From assembly GCF_000503775.1 (NCBI RefSeq), contig NZ_KI629782.1:1662045-1726044 (forward strand): a stretch of 64,000 nt of DNA. Reading direction: 5' to 3'. Within the stretch, counting starts at the first letter, position 1, and the number at the start of each line of letters is the position of its first letter. The stretch comes from Brevibacillus panacihumi W25. GTDB lineage: Bacteria > Bacillota > Bacilli > Brevibacillales > Brevibacillaceae. This document shows positions 1-8,517 of the stretch, one piece after another. The position numbers and the translations under genes were made by a program. The notes under the pieces were generated by a model. The model saw only the letters and a list, made by a program, of their open reading frames with translations, was not told the origin of the DNA and ran no database searches.

Positions 1-527
1 AGCGCAGCTTCCGGCTGTCTTCCTGCCTCATATACGATGCACCTGGCCCAGGAATGCAGGGACATAATCATCGCATGGTAGGCGTCCAGTTTTATTCCCC
101 GTTGCAAACACTCCTTGGTCTCGCAAAAATAACGGAGCAACCGGGAATACTCTATGCAAATGAACTTTTTTTGCAACTCCTCCGGCAGCCGGCTCAGACG
201 TTGTTTGATCTGGGTCACATAGCCTGCTCTCTTCTCCCATATCACATCAGCCTTCTGAATGATTGTAACAAGACGCTCGTCCAATCCACGCAAGATTCCT
301 TGCTCCAGCTTCCAGTTGCTGATCTGCTGCTCTACAATCATCCGGCCCGCAACTCTCAATCGCCTCGTAACACACTCAGCCTGCGGATGATTGACCACAG
401 CCAACATGAATAGCCCTTCTCGAGACGGAATAAGCATGTCCGGATCAGGCAACATCAATACAGCCACTACATCCATACGCTTCTGGAGCGTCTGCAAATA
501 GGATTGAATGCAGTCATCCGGTCGCAT
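1..527 (-). CDS. ygxA: YgxA-like nucleotidyltransferase-like protein (partial)
   Basis: The reading frame stays open from an ATG at 527 to the window edge, so the C-terminus is missing. A GGAGGG ribosome site lies 8 bases upstream of the ATG. The visible product starts MRPDDCIQSYLQTLQKR and carries a helical stretch with an EYSRLLRYFCETKECL segment, which resembles the nucleotidyltransferase-like YgxA family of Bacillales. In Bacillus subtilis ygxA sits beside perR and ygzB, and the same grouping is present here, which supports the call. The biochemical role of the family is not established. The gene diverges from ygzB. Confidence 0.75.
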   Translation of the reverse strand, partial: MRPDDCIQSYLQTLQKRMDVVAVLMLPDPDMLIPSREGLFMLAVVNHPQAECVTRRLRVAGRMIVEQQISNWKLEQGILRGLDERLVTIIQKADVIWEKRAGYVTQIKQRLSRLPEELQKKFICIEYSRLLRYFCETKECLQRGIKLDAYHAMIMSLHSWARCIVYEAGRQPEAA

Positions 528-652
528 GAGGCATGCCCTCCTTCCTTCCCAATCAAAGGTTGAAAATATGGATTCTACAAACAGACAAGGTTTCCTGCTT
601 GTCTACAGATGAATCCTTGGTATGCTATACTAATGAACAGGAGGAATGATGA

Positions 653-1036
653 ATGAAAAAAACCGAACGCCTGAGTAAAATTAAACGCATGCGTACCTGG
701 GGCAACTGGAGCATGGTCATCGGCCTTCTCCTCATGTACACCGGATACGCGTTTTTTGCTGGATACCTGGACTTTATACCCCTGCTTGGGACGATGCTTA
801 AAGGCTCTTACATTTTTATGACCTGTCTGCTCATTCTCGGTTTCTTGCTTACCATGGCAAGTACCGTCCTGTTTATGATTTCGGGAATGGTGTCTACATC
901 AGCTCCTCAGGTGTCTTGTCCTTCTTGTCAAAAAGTAACCAAGATGCTCGGCAAAGAGGACGCCTGTATGTTTTGCGGACAACCCCTTCGTCTCGACGAC
1001 GAGCAGCCGCAGCAGCAACCACAGAATCAGACCTGA
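653..1036 (+). CDS. ygzB: YgzB family membrane protein with zinc ribbon (DUF2614)
   Basis: A 127-residue protein with two hydrophobic segments (about residues 17-37 and 53-75). They are followed by a C-terminal zinc-ribbon-like pair, CPSCQKVTKMLGKEDACMFCG, in which the four Cys form two CxxC knuckles. This architecture and length match YgzB of Bacillus, whose gene also neighbours perR. The start at 653 is preceded by AGGAGG at a usual distance. Function is unknown. The C-terminal tail is rich in Gln (PQQQPQNQ). It is convergent with the GH18 gene and separated from it by a hairpin. Confidence 0.85.
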   Translation: MKKTERLSKIKRMRTWGNWSMVIGLLLMYTGYAFFAGYLDFIPLLGTMLKGSYIFMTCLLILGFLLTMASTVLFMISGMVSTSAPQVSCPSCQKVTKMLGKEDACMFCGQPLRLDDEQPQQQPQNQT

Positions 1037-1053
1037 CTATCTCTTACACATAC

Positions 1054-1098
1054 AAAGCCACCTCCCCCGTCGCTTACACGGCAAGGCAGGCGGCTTTT
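1054..1098. terminator. Bidirectional terminator hairpin between ygzB and the GH18 gene
   Basis: AAAGCC-a-CCT on the left pairs with AGG-c-GGCTTT on the right. It ends in a T run on the plus strand and has an A-rich start that gives U residues on the minus strand. It sits between two convergent genes. Confidence 0.55.
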
Positions 1099-1104
1099 CT
1101 CATG

Positions 1105-2844
1105 TTACTTTTTATTCAACCCTTCATTGATGACGTTCCAGATCTCCGGCACTTCGTATCCTCTGCGCCAAGCAGCCACTCCAGCCAGATTGTACTTCTC
1201 GACAAGAGCTACCCGTTTTTGCATCGAGGTTGCGTCTTCCAGCCACATCTTGTACGTGTTTCCGTCTTTCGGGTCCTTGTACTCCACGTAGAGCTGACCA
1301 GATGCCTCATCCAGCTTAGGTGTTAGATTTCGTTCCGCGATCCATTTTTGCGCCCCGGTCATGAACAATGCCCGGGAGCTTACCTTGATTTTGCCGTCAG
1401 GCTGCTTCGCTTCCGTCCACAGTCTAGTATAGAAGGGAACGCCCAGCAGCAGCTTTTCTGCCGGCACTTCCTCCAACACGCCTTTCAATCCATTCTCGGT
1501 CCAGGGAAGAGATGCGACTGAACCGGCTTTCGGACTGGCTGCCCAGTGTTCGTCATATGTCATGACGGCGACGTAATCCACGACCTTGGCAAGGGCTGCC
1601 CGATCCAGAAACATCGACCACGTCTCCGCAGTGGATTTAATCGTTACATCAATGCTGACTGTAAGGCCTTGCTCGTGCAAGTACGGGGTCAACTCCCGCA
1701 TAAATTGCACGAGACGCTCCTTGTCCTTCAGGTAGACATTTTCAAAATCGATGTTGATGCCATCCAGGTCATAGAGATGGGCATAGTGAAGCAGTTGGGC
1801 GATTACTTTTTCCCGTTTGTCAAAGTTGCTGAGAACAGCGGTCGTCCAGTCAGGGTTAAAGCCGTTCGTCACCAGCCCCCACACCTTGTAGCCTCGCTGA
1901 TGCGCCCATTTGACGTACGCAGGGTCGGCCTTGTTCAGCAGATTCCCCTCAGCGTCCTTTAGTTCAAACCAGGTAGGGGATACTACATTTACCCCAGGCA
2001 TTGCCCCGATTTCTGCCGTATCCGGATTTTTGTTCACGACCTGCTCCCAGACCAGGTTGATTTTCTGCCCTAGCGGCTTCCAGGCACCAGGTTGTCGGGA
2101 TGGAGTGGACTGCTCCAACTCCACCTTGCGAACCTGTGTCAAAGCAATAGCTTCCTTGGGGAGGAAACCGGAAAAACCACCAGCCGTCAATACCCGATAC
2201 CAGCCTTCTTGCTCGCCCAGTAAGTCGACCGAGGCCCCTGCTGCCAGTTCGGCAACAATCGGCTCGCGATGAGATGCGCCCAGCCTCACCCTACCAGCCT
2301 TCTCTTCAGAGACAATCGTAGCTTGCTGGACAGCATATCCACTCTTCTCAACCAGTAGCACACCTGTTTCCTCAATACGCTCGAATGCGTACGGATAGAG
2401 CTTTTCTACCGGCTCCAAGGGAATGTAGCGCACGCCCTCCACTTCCTGGACGGGGACCTGCAGGTTGATCGGCTTCTTGTTCAGATACGCCACCACCTGA
2501 TCGCTTTGCATCCGCAGCACCTTGTCCTTGGTCGTGACGATGACGGATTGGGTGGGTTCATCCCAAAACAGGTCTGGGTCGATCTGCTCTTTTACAAAAT
2601 CAAAGGGGAGCAGCACCTGCTCTGAATCGAGCATATACGGCATCGTTGCCCGCTCGCCCTGGAAGACAATCACATGCTTGTCGCCATCGTATGGTTCGAC
2701 ATGCTCAGTGGAAGGCCTAAGAAAGAAGTACCAGCCGATCACACCGAATATTGCGACGATGAACAGCATCGTCATTAGAAAAAAACGGGCAAGATTCTTG
2801 CGTCTTCGCTTTGGGCGAGTAGCAAGTCCCCTCTCCAAGCTCAT
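1105..2844 (-). CDS. Membrane-anchored SH3/GH18 glycosidase (spore-type)
   Basis: A 579-residue protein when started at the ATG at 2844, which has GAGGAGG 9 bases upstream. A longer frame reaching 2910 has no such site. Order of parts: basic N-terminus, one membrane segment (about 18-42), a copper-amine-oxidase-like N domain, a bacterial SH3 domain (about 185-234), then a GH18 catalytic domain. The catalytic motif is DGINIDFE at about 361-368, with E368 the expected proton donor. Related firmicute proteins (YaaH/YdhD/SleL type) degrade spore cortex peptidoglycan, so a role at the cell or spore surface is likely but inferred. It interrupts the perR-ygzB neighbourhood known from Bacillus. Confidence 0.85.
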   Translation of the reverse strand: MSLERGLATRPKRRRKNLARFFLMTMLFIVAIFGVIGWYFFLRPSTEHVEPYDGDKHVIVFQGERATMPYMLDSEQVLLPFDFVKEQIDPDLFWDEPTQSVIVTTKDKVLRMQSDQVVAYLNKKPINLQVPVQEVEGVRYIPLEPVEKLYPYAFERIEETGVLLVEKSGYAVQQATIVSEEKAGRVRLGASHREPIVAELAAGASVDLLGEQEGWYRVLTAGGFSGFLPKEAIALTQVRKVELEQSTPSRQPGAWKPLGQKINLVWEQVVNKNPDTAEIGAMPGVNVVSPTWFELKDAEGNLLNKADPAYVKWAHQRGYKVWGLVTNGFNPDWTTAVLSNFDKREKVIAQLLHYAHLYDLDGINIDFENVYLKDKERLVQFMRELTPYLHEQGLTVSIDVTIKSTAETWSMFLDRAALAKVVDYVAVMTYDEHWAASPKAGSVASLPWTENGLKGVLEEVPAEKLLLGVPFYTRLWTEAKQPDGKIKVSSRALFMTGAQKWIAERNLTPKLDEASGQLYVEYKDPKDGNTYKMWLEDATSMQKRVALVEKYNLAGVAAWRRGYEVPEIWNVINEGLNKK

Positions 2845-2992
2845 GTATTTGGACCTCCTCGTCGGCGTACAGTCATTTCTACGATCATATCGACAATTGC
2901 AGTGGTTCACAACCTTTTGTATCTTGGCAATTCTTGAATGATCCCCATCCTAAAAAGACGAACCAGCCCCAAAAACGTTACAGCATTCGACA

Positions 2993-3042
2993 GAAAAACA
3001 CCTTCCGCATCAACGCAAGCTTCTCGTTGATTCAGAAGGTGT
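2993..3042 (-). terminator. Terminator downstream of perR
   Basis: A two-part stem pairs ACACCTTC (2998-3005) with GAAGGTGT (3035-3042) and ATCAACG with CGTTGAT inside. On the minus strand a TTTTT run follows. It lies just after the perR stop codon. Confidence 0.8.
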
Positions 3043-3061
3043 CCGGGTGCAAAGCTGTTGT

Positions 3062-3496
3062 TTAGTGGGTGGTCTTTTGACAGGAATCACAAACGCCATA
3101 TACTTCCATCCGATGACCGGTTACCTGGAATCCGATATCCCTGGCTGCCGATTCTTCTGCATCCCTCAAATAAGGGAAGTGAAAATCGCTGATGGAGCCG
3201 CAGTGAATGCAGATGGCATGGTAATGATCTTCTTCCACATTCGCATCGAAGCGGCTGGAAGCATCGCCATAGGTCAGCTCCCGCACCAGCCCTGCGTCCT
3301 TGAATACCCGCAGGTTGTTGTAAATGGTGGCCACACTCATGTTGGGGAATTTACCCTCAAGCGCTTTGTATATTTCATCAGCAGTTGGGTGGGTCATCGT
3401 TTCAAGCAGATAGGTCAAGATGGCATGACGCTGAGGTGTCATACGAACCCCGGTGTTTTTAAGAATTTCAACAGCTTTTTCTACGCGCTGTGTCAT
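3062..3496 (-). CDS. perR: Peroxide-responsive Fur-family repressor PerR
   Basis: A 144-residue Fur-family protein. The chosen ATG at 3496 follows GAGGTG at 7 bases; an upstream ATG at 3523 lacks a site. It has the winged helix ([23 protein letters not shown]), the regulatory metal ligands [10 protein letters not shown] and the structural zinc pair CIHC and CDSC. PerR uses Fe or Mn to sense H2O2 by oxidation of ligand His residues and represses catalase, alkyl hydroperoxide reductase and similar genes. The Asp-His-His pattern favours PerR over Fur or Zur. Its own promoter carries a PerR-box-like dyad, so it probably represses itself. Confidence 0.92.
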   Translation of the reverse strand: MTQRVEKAVEILKNTGVRMTPQRHAILTYLLETMTHPTADEIYKALEGKFPNMSVATIYNNLRVFKDAGLVRELTYGDASSRFDANVEEDHYHAICIHCGSISDFHFPYLRDAEESAARDIGFQVTGHRMEVYGVCDSCQKTTH

Positions 3497-3554
3497 TTTG
3501 TTACACCTCACAGTCTTTCGCAAGACAAAAGAACAAGGTTCCTCGTGTCATTGA

Positions 3555-3602
3555 TTAGAATTACTTTAAATAAGTGTACGTCTACTCAGCGAAAACTGTC
3601 AA
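3555..3602 (-). promoter_or_regulatory. perR promoter with PerR-box-like dyad
   Basis: On the minus strand, -35 TTGACA (3597-3602) and -10 TACACT (3573-3578) are 18 bases apart. A 15-base dyad at 3555-3569 matches the PerR box TTATAATNATTATAA at 11 of 14 fixed positions and covers the expected transcription start. Autoregulation is inferred. Confidence 0.7.
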
Positions 3603-3645
3603 TATGCATTCGATTTATTTGGAGAAAGTGGCAGAAAAAAACGTG

Positions 3646-4311
3646 TTATGCCTTCTTTTTAGAGGCAGCTTTCTTCGCCTCCGCCTGCGCGTAGCGGCAC
3701 ATGGATTGCAACGGACATACCGCACACTGCGGGTTGCGAGCCGAGCAGATCCTGCGGCCGTGCCAGATCAGCCAATGATGCGCGTCCGACCACTTCTCCC
3801 GTGGGATTCTCTTCATCAATTGACGCTCTACTTCATCGACATTTTCGCTTTTCGCCAAACCCAAGCGGTTCGCCACCCGGAAGACATGCGTATCGACCGC
3901 AATGGCAGGTATTCCATAGGCATTGGACAAGACCACATTCGCCGTCTTTCTGCCTACGCCTGGCAATGCCTCCAGTTCCTTATGAGTTTGCGGGACCTCG
4001 CTATTGTACTTCTCAAACAGGATTCTACAGGTCTCCAGGATGTTCTTACTTTTATTTTTATACAGCCCCAGCCCTTTTATATGCTCCTCCATTTCTTCCT
4101 GTGTCAAATGAAGGTAGTGTTCAGGTTCATTCAATTTCTCGAACATGGGGGCTGTGATTTCATTGACTCGTTTGTCGGTGCATTGAGCGGACAGAATCGT
4201 AGCGATCAAAAGCTCGAATGGTGTTCGATAGTTCAACTCGCAATGCGCATCCGGATAAAGCTGCTGCAGCGTATCCAGAATCTCTTCGACAGGTACTTTC
4301 CGTTGTGCCAT
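3646..4311 (-). CDS. nth: Endonuclease III (DNA glycosylase/AP lyase)
   Basis: A 221-residue HhH-GPD glycosylase. It has the helix-hairpin-helix LPGVGRKTANVV with catalytic Lys, the catalytic Asp in AVDTHVFRV, and a C-terminal 4Fe-4S cluster with spacing C-x6-C-x2-C-x5-C. It removes oxidised pyrimidines from DNA in base excision repair. The ATG at 4311 follows GGGGG; the ATG at 4332 has no clear site. A Lys/Ala-rich tail (KKAASKKKA) follows the cluster. It lies upstream of perR on the same strand, with a separate promoter for perR between them. Confidence 0.93.
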   Translation of the reverse strand: MAQRKVPVEEILDTLQQLYPDAHCELNYRTPFELLIATILSAQCTDKRVNEITAPMFEKLNEPEHYLHLTQEEMEEHIKGLGLYKNKSKNILETCRILFEKYNSEVPQTHKELEALPGVGRKTANVVLSNAYGIPAIAVDTHVFRVANRLGLAKSENVDEVERQLMKRIPREKWSDAHHWLIWHGRRICSARNPQCAVCPLQSMCRYAQAEAKKAASKKKA

Positions 4312-4452
4312 TGGTATAACCCCCTTCCTCATCCATTATACAGGCAGATCGCGGACGGGCAATCCTTCGCCGCTTTTTTCGAATGGTATCCCGGATGGAA
4401 AGTAAGGTAGAATGGAAGGAAGAAATGGTGCAGATTGACAGGAGGGATTCAG

Positions 4453-5361
4453 ATGAAAGTCTTCCTGACCGGGGCTACCGGCTTTGTCGGAAAAGGCATT
4501 CTGGCTCGGTTGCAGCAAGAAGGCTATCCGTGTGTCTGTCTGGTACGTCCGGGGTCGCAGAAATACAAAACTATGAAAGTGGATGAGCGGAATGGAGTCA
4601 CTTGGACCGCAGGAGACCTGTTCGACCCGTCATCCCTGGCTGCTGCCATGCAGGATTGTGATGCCGTGATTCACCTGGTCGGCATTATTCGCGAACAGCC
4701 GGGAAAAGGAGTTACCTTTTCAAGAGTGCATGCGGAAGGGACGCGGAATGTGCTGGAGGCTGCCAAGCAAGCCGGGATCAAGCGCTTTGTCCACATGAGT
4801 GCGCTGGGTGCCCGCGAAAACGCAACGAGCGCTTACCACCGCACCAAATACGAAGCAGAGCAACTGGTCCAGAACAGCGGCATCCCGCATGTCATCTTTC
4901 GTCCCTCCGTCATCTTCGGGCCCGGAGACGAATTCGTCAACATGCTTGCTGACCTTGTCCGGATGCCAGTCACACCCGTCATCGGGGACGGCTCCTATCC
5001 CTTGCAGCCCGTGGCACGAGAGACAGTAGCGGATGTTTTTGTCCAAGCCCTGACGCTGGACGCAGCTGTCAACCGCATCTATGAAACCGGGGGACCAGCC
5101 CCCATCAGCTATGGTCAGATTCTGGATGAGATCGGCGCGGTCATCGGAAAATCCCGTGTGCGCAAGGCGCATATCCCGCTTGCCCTCATGAAGCCAGTCG
5201 TCAACCTGATGGAGGGATTCTCGTTCTTTCCTATCACCAACACGCAGTTGACCATGCTGCTGGAAGGCAATGCTTGTCAAGATGGGCAGCTCCTGTACGA
5301 CACCTTCACGACGACGCGGATACCTTTTCGCGAAGGCATCTCTTCCTATCTCACCAAATGA
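4453..5361 (+). CDS. NAD(P)-binding epimerase-like protein (atypical SDR, NDUFA9-like)
   Basis: A 302-residue protein starting MKVFLTGATGFVGKGI, the glycine-rich dinucleotide site (GxxGxxG). It follows AGGAGG at 7 bases. Residues HMSALGA and YHRTKYEAE give the SDR Ser and the YxxxK pair. The overall layout resembles the NAD-dependent epimerase/NmrA-like group that includes NDUFA9 and plastid complex assembly proteins. The substrate cannot be told from sequence. It stands alone between nth and the cobalamin gene and ends at a terminator hairpin. Confidence 0.8.
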   Translation: MKVFLTGATGFVGKGILARLQQEGYPCVCLVRPGSQKYKTMKVDERNGVTWTAGDLFDPSSLAAAMQDCDAVIHLVGIIREQPGKGVTFSRVHAEGTRNVLEAAKQAGIKRFVHMSALGARENATSAYHRTKYEAEQLVQNSGIPHVIFRPSVIFGPGDEFVNMLADLVRMPVTPVIGDGSYPLQPVARETVADVFVQALTLDAAVNRIYETGGPAPISYGQILDEIGAVIGKSRVRKAHIPLALMKPVVNLMEGFSFFPITNTQLTMLLEGNACQDGQLLYDTFTTTRIPFREGISSYLTK

Positions 5362-5370
5362 ACGTCAAAG

Positions 5371-5402
5371 AAGCCCTGCTCGCGCTCATGCAAGCAGGGC
5401 TT
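5371..5402. terminator. Bidirectional terminator between convergent genes
   Basis: A perfect 10-bp stem, AAGCCCTGCT (5371-5380) with AGCAGGGCTT (5393-5402), and a 12-base loop. T residues follow on the plus strand. It separates the epimerase-like gene from the adenosyltransferase gene. Confidence 0.7.
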
Positions 5403-5421
5403 TCCTGTCCCTGTTATGTTT

Positions 5422-5970
5422 CTATTCATGCAAATACTGCTCGGCTGTCCCCATCTGAAGATTCACATGGCGAGCCACGACAAACAGATAATCTGACAAG
5501 CGATTGAGGTATTTGACGACAGCTTTGTTGACCTGTTCCTGTGTCGCTACATGGACTGCTTTTCTCTCTGCCCGTCTCACTACGGTGCGTGCTACGTGAA
5601 ACGCAGCGGAAGCAGGATGGCCTCCCGGCAGGATAAAATTGGTCAACGCAGGCTGATCCGCTGACAGCTTGTCGATCTCCTCTTCCAGAAAGGCGACGTC
5701 TTCATCCGTGATCGGCCAGCCGACGTTCTTCCCTTCCGGCGTCGCCAACTCCGCTCCGACGTGGAACAGCTTGGTCTGAATCATGTGAAAAACAGCACGA
5801 AGCTGCGTCCATTCTTCTGTCATGGGCAACAGCGACAACGCCATTCCGATCTGCGAATTGGCCTCATCGCATGTGCCGTACGCTTCCACCCGATCGGCGA
5901 ACTTGGGCACCCGTACACCGTGAACCAGGGAAGTCTCTCCCTTGTCGCCTGTTTTCGTATAGATTTTCAT
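5422..5970 (-). CDS. Cob(I)yrinic acid a,c-diamide adenosyltransferase, PduO type
   Basis: A 182-residue protein beginning MKIYTKTGDKGETSL, the conserved N-terminal ATP-binding segment of PduO-type corrinoid adenosyltransferases. Further motifs are RVEAYGTCDEANSQIG, VARTVVRRAER and YLNRLSDYLFVVAR, all typical of the family. It transfers the adenosyl group of ATP to Co(I) corrinoid to make adenosylcobalamin. The ATG at 5970 follows GGGAGGG; a longer frame to 5997 is less likely. It is last in a minus-strand run after bcp, an M42 peptidase and a methyltransferase. Confidence 0.93.
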   Translation of the reverse strand: MKIYTKTGDKGETSLVHGVRVPKFADRVEAYGTCDEANSQIGMALSLLPMTEEWTQLRAVFHMIQTKLFHVGAELATPEGKNVGWPITDEDVAFLEEEIDKLSADQPALTNFILPGGHPASAAFHVARTVVRRAERKAVHVATQEQVNKAVVKYLNRLSDYLFVVARHVNLQMGTAEQYLHE

Positions 5971-6009
5971 CCCGATCCCTCCCTTTCCGACTCGCAATGA
6001 TAAGGAAAC

Positions 6010-6771
6010 CTACACCGCTTGCGCAACGATAATCAGCTCGGTGCTGCTGGCATCAAAAGGAGCCCTGGCAAAATTGCCGTACCGCTCCACCACCTTCAAG
6101 CCATTGAGTCGAAGCAGATGATGCAGTTCTGCCGGGAAGATGTAGCGCAGGGTAAAACGTCCCTTCAGCCGCTCCGTCACCAATCCCGCGGGATTGGTGC
6201 GTTCGTATATCCGGGTCACCTCTGACCATTGCTGGAAATGATCGTAGCGCGTGTAGTCCCACATCGCCAGTTCGTCTCCATTTTCGAGCCGATAGGTGCC
6301 GCGCAGGGACATCTTCTCGCTCTCCTCAGCGAAATGGCTGATCTTGGGCACAAACACGTTCATCACGAACTTGCCGCCTGGGGCCAGGTGCTTGCGGATG
6401 GCGGTCAACGCTTTCATCTGTTCATGAATATGCATCAAATGAAGAAACGAGCGAAATGGAATCATGATCAGGGAAAATGTCTCATCCAGCGAAAAATTGC
6501 GCATGTCTCCCTGCAGCAGCTTGAGCTTGTCAGCAACGCCGCTCTCCTCTGCTTTGGCCTTCGCCCGCTCCAGCATCTCCGAAGACAGGTCAATCCCGGT
6601 CACGTCGAGGCCATCTTGTGCCATCGGAATGCTGATCCTGCCGGTGCCGCAAGCCAAGTCGAGCACCTTGCCGTCTGCCTGTTTCGCCATATCGCGGAAA
6701 AAGTCCACATCGCCCGCTACGCCTTGTTGTGTCAGATCGTAGTAATCCGCCCATTGATACATGTCACTCAT
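6010..6771 (-). CDS. Class I SAM-dependent methyltransferase
   Basis: A 253-residue protein with motif I VLDLACGTGRISIP (about 36-49), acidic motif II VTGIDLSSEML and motif GDMRNF. These give the Rossmann-like SAM-binding core. A C-terminal region with several aromatic residues probably caps the substrate site. No sequence feature identifies the substrate. It starts 12 bases after the M42 peptidase stop codon with a GGGGGAG site, so the two are probably co-transcribed. Confidence 0.85.
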   Translation of the reverse strand: MSDMYQWADYYDLTQQGVAGDVDFFRDMAKQADGKVLDLACGTGRISIPMAQDGLDVTGIDLSSEMLERAKAKAEESGVADKLKLLQGDMRNFSLDETFSLIMIPFRSFLHLMHIHEQMKALTAIRKHLAPGGKFVMNVFVPKISHFAEESEKMSLRGTYRLENGDELAMWDYTRYDHFQQWSEVTRIYERTNPAGLVTERLKGRFTLRYIFPAELHHLLRLNGLKVVERYGNFARAPFDASSTELIIVAQAV

Positions 6772-6783
6772 GCAGTTCTCCCC

Positions 6784-7833
6784 CTATGCTTGCAAGGCAT
6801 CGGATTGCAGATAGGCCAGTACCAGCTTGGCAGTGTTGTCCAACGCTTCCTCATGCGTGCGCTCATGGGAGTGCGAGGCGTCCACGCCAGGACCGATCAA
6901 CCCGTGCACGATATCATAACCGGCGCGCAATGCTGCACTCGCATCCGAGTTGTAATACGGATAGATGTCTACCTGATAGTTGAGTCCCTGCTTCTCTGCC
7001 AATTCTGTCAGATGGCGGCGCAGACCATAGTGGTAAGGGCCGGAAGCATCCTTGGCACAGATGGAGACACAGTACTCATCGGTCGTCTGCCCGTCTCCGA
7101 TCGCTCCCATATCTACTGCCAGGTATTCGATCACCTCTGCGGGGACGCTGGAGTTGCCGCCATATCCAATCTCTTCATTATTGCTGATGAAAAAATGTGT
7201 CGTGTACGGCAAGAGCGTTTTCGTCTCCTGCAAATGCTTGATGACGCCGAGCAAAATCGCGACACTCGCTTTGTCATCGATGTGACGGGATTTGATAAAT
7301 CCGCTCTCGGTAACCGTCACACGAGGATCAAAGGAAACAAAATCCCCTACGCGAATGCCCAGATCGAGCACATCCTGCTTGCTTTTCACTTTTTCGTCAA
7401 GACGCACTTCCATGTTCTCTTCGCTTCGTTCCATTTTTCCCGAATCACGATAGACGTGGACCGAAGCCTTCGTGGAAAGAATCGTTCCCGTCACGATGCG
7501 GCCGCTGGATGTTTCTATAGCACAATGCTCGCCCTCGATCGCATGAAACGTAAAGCCTCCGATCAACGTCAGCTTTAGTCTTCCGTTCGCCTTGATCTCC
7601 TTTACCATCGCTCCCAGGGTATCCACGTGTGCGGTCAGCAGGCGCGCTTTTTCCTGCTCTTGTCCCGGAATCGTAGCGATGACGGCTCCTTTATTCGTCC
7701 GCTTGCAGGCGACGCCAAGTGTTTTCAGCTCCTGCTCCACCCATTCCATCACTTTCGCGGTATTGCCTGACGGGCTTGGAATATTGGCAAGCTGGCAAAA
7801 CGCATCCACCATGTATTTCACTGATACGCTCAT
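6784..7833 (-). CDS. M42 family metallopeptidase
   Basis: A 349-residue aminopeptidase-fold protein. Metal-site motifs visible are TAHVDTLGAM, HIDDKASVA, NNEEIGYGGNS and AVDMGAIGDG, in the order expected for the M42 co-catalytic di-metal site. The start at 7833 (MSVSVKYMVDAF) follows GGGGAGG; the frame extends upstream to 7908 but overlaps bcp there. M42 enzymes (PepA/TET type) trim short peptides in the cytoplasm. A second M42 gene lies at 15571-16674. Confidence 0.9.
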   Translation of the reverse strand: MSVSVKYMVDAFCQLANIPSPSGNTAKVMEWVEQELKTLGVACKRTNKGAVIATIPGQEQEKARLLTAHVDTLGAMVKEIKANGRLKLTLIGGFTFHAIEGEHCAIETSSGRIVTGTILSTKASVHVYRDSGKMERSEENMEVRLDEKVKSKQDVLDLGIRVGDFVSFDPRVTVTESGFIKSRHIDDKASVAILLGVIKHLQETKTLLPYTTHFFISNNEEIGYGGNSSVPAEVIEYLAVDMGAIGDGQTTDEYCVSICAKDASGPYHYGLRRHLTELAEKQGLNYQVDIYPYYNSDASAALRAGYDIVHGLIGPGVDASHSHERTHEEALDNTAKLVLAYLQSDALQA

Positions 7834-7858
7834 CGTCTGTAACCTCCCCAAATCTCGC

Positions 7859-8332
7859 TTATTTGACCGAGAGTTCCTCGGAAATGAACTGGAGGACTTC
7901 CTGCACATGTCCTTTTACCTTCACTTTACGGTATTCCTTCGCGATTCTTCCTTCCGCATCGATGACAAAAGTCGACCGCTCAATCCCCATGTATTCTCGG
8001 CCGTACATTTTTTTCAGCACCCAGACACCATATGCCTCTGCCACCTGATGATCCGGGTCCGCAAGCAGGGGAAATGGCAAATCGTGTTTGGCGATAAACT
8101 TGTCATGTGACTTGACTTCATCCGGACTGATTCCGAGCACAACCGTATTCAATTCGGCAAATTTCGGATGGAAGTCGCGAAAATCACATGCTTCCGTAGT
8201 GCAGCCAGGCGTCATGTCTTTCGGATAAAAATAAAGCACCACATTTTTGCCGTGATACTGGGATAGCGAGATCGTCTGGTTGTTGTTGGCTTGCAAGGTA
8301 AAATCAGGCGCAGCTTGACCGACTGCTATCAT
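7859..8332 (-). CDS. bcp: Thioredoxin-dependent peroxiredoxin Bcp/PrxQ
   Basis: A 157-residue peroxiredoxin with the active site DMTPGCTTEACDFRD: the peroxidatic Cys sits in PGCT and the resolving Cys five residues later, the PrxQ arrangement. It reduces H2O2 and organic peroxides using thioredoxin. The ATG follows AAGAAGGG. In Bacillus the homologue ygaF lies next to perR; here the two are about 4.4 kb apart. It is first in a likely operon with the M42 peptidase (25-base gap). Confidence 0.92.
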   Translation of the reverse strand: MIAVGQAAPDFTLQANNNQTISLSQYHGKNVVLYFYPKDMTPGCTTEACDFRDFHPKFAELNTVVLGISPDEVKSHDKFIAKHDLPFPLLADPDHQVAEAYGVWVLKKMYGREYMGIERSTFVIDAEGRIAKEYRKVKVKGHVQEVLQFISEELSVK

Positions 8333-8517
8333 GGATATCCCTTCTTTCTGCTCGATTTTCGCAGCTTGATAAATTCCATTTTATCACAAGCTGTACCTCA
8401 CTTCATCTTGTATACGCATTGCGCTTTTTGTCAGAAAACGATAGAATTGATTGATAGGTTTGATAAAGAAAAATAAATTTAAAATTTGGCCTAGTCAGTT
8501 GGATGGTGAATGATGGC

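Noticed and set aside
6229..7578. A 449-codon open frame on the plus strand opposite the methyltransferase and M42 peptidase genes
   Set aside because: It is antisense to two genes with clear family motifs and good ribosome sites, has no ribosome site of its own, and its sequence has no domain character.
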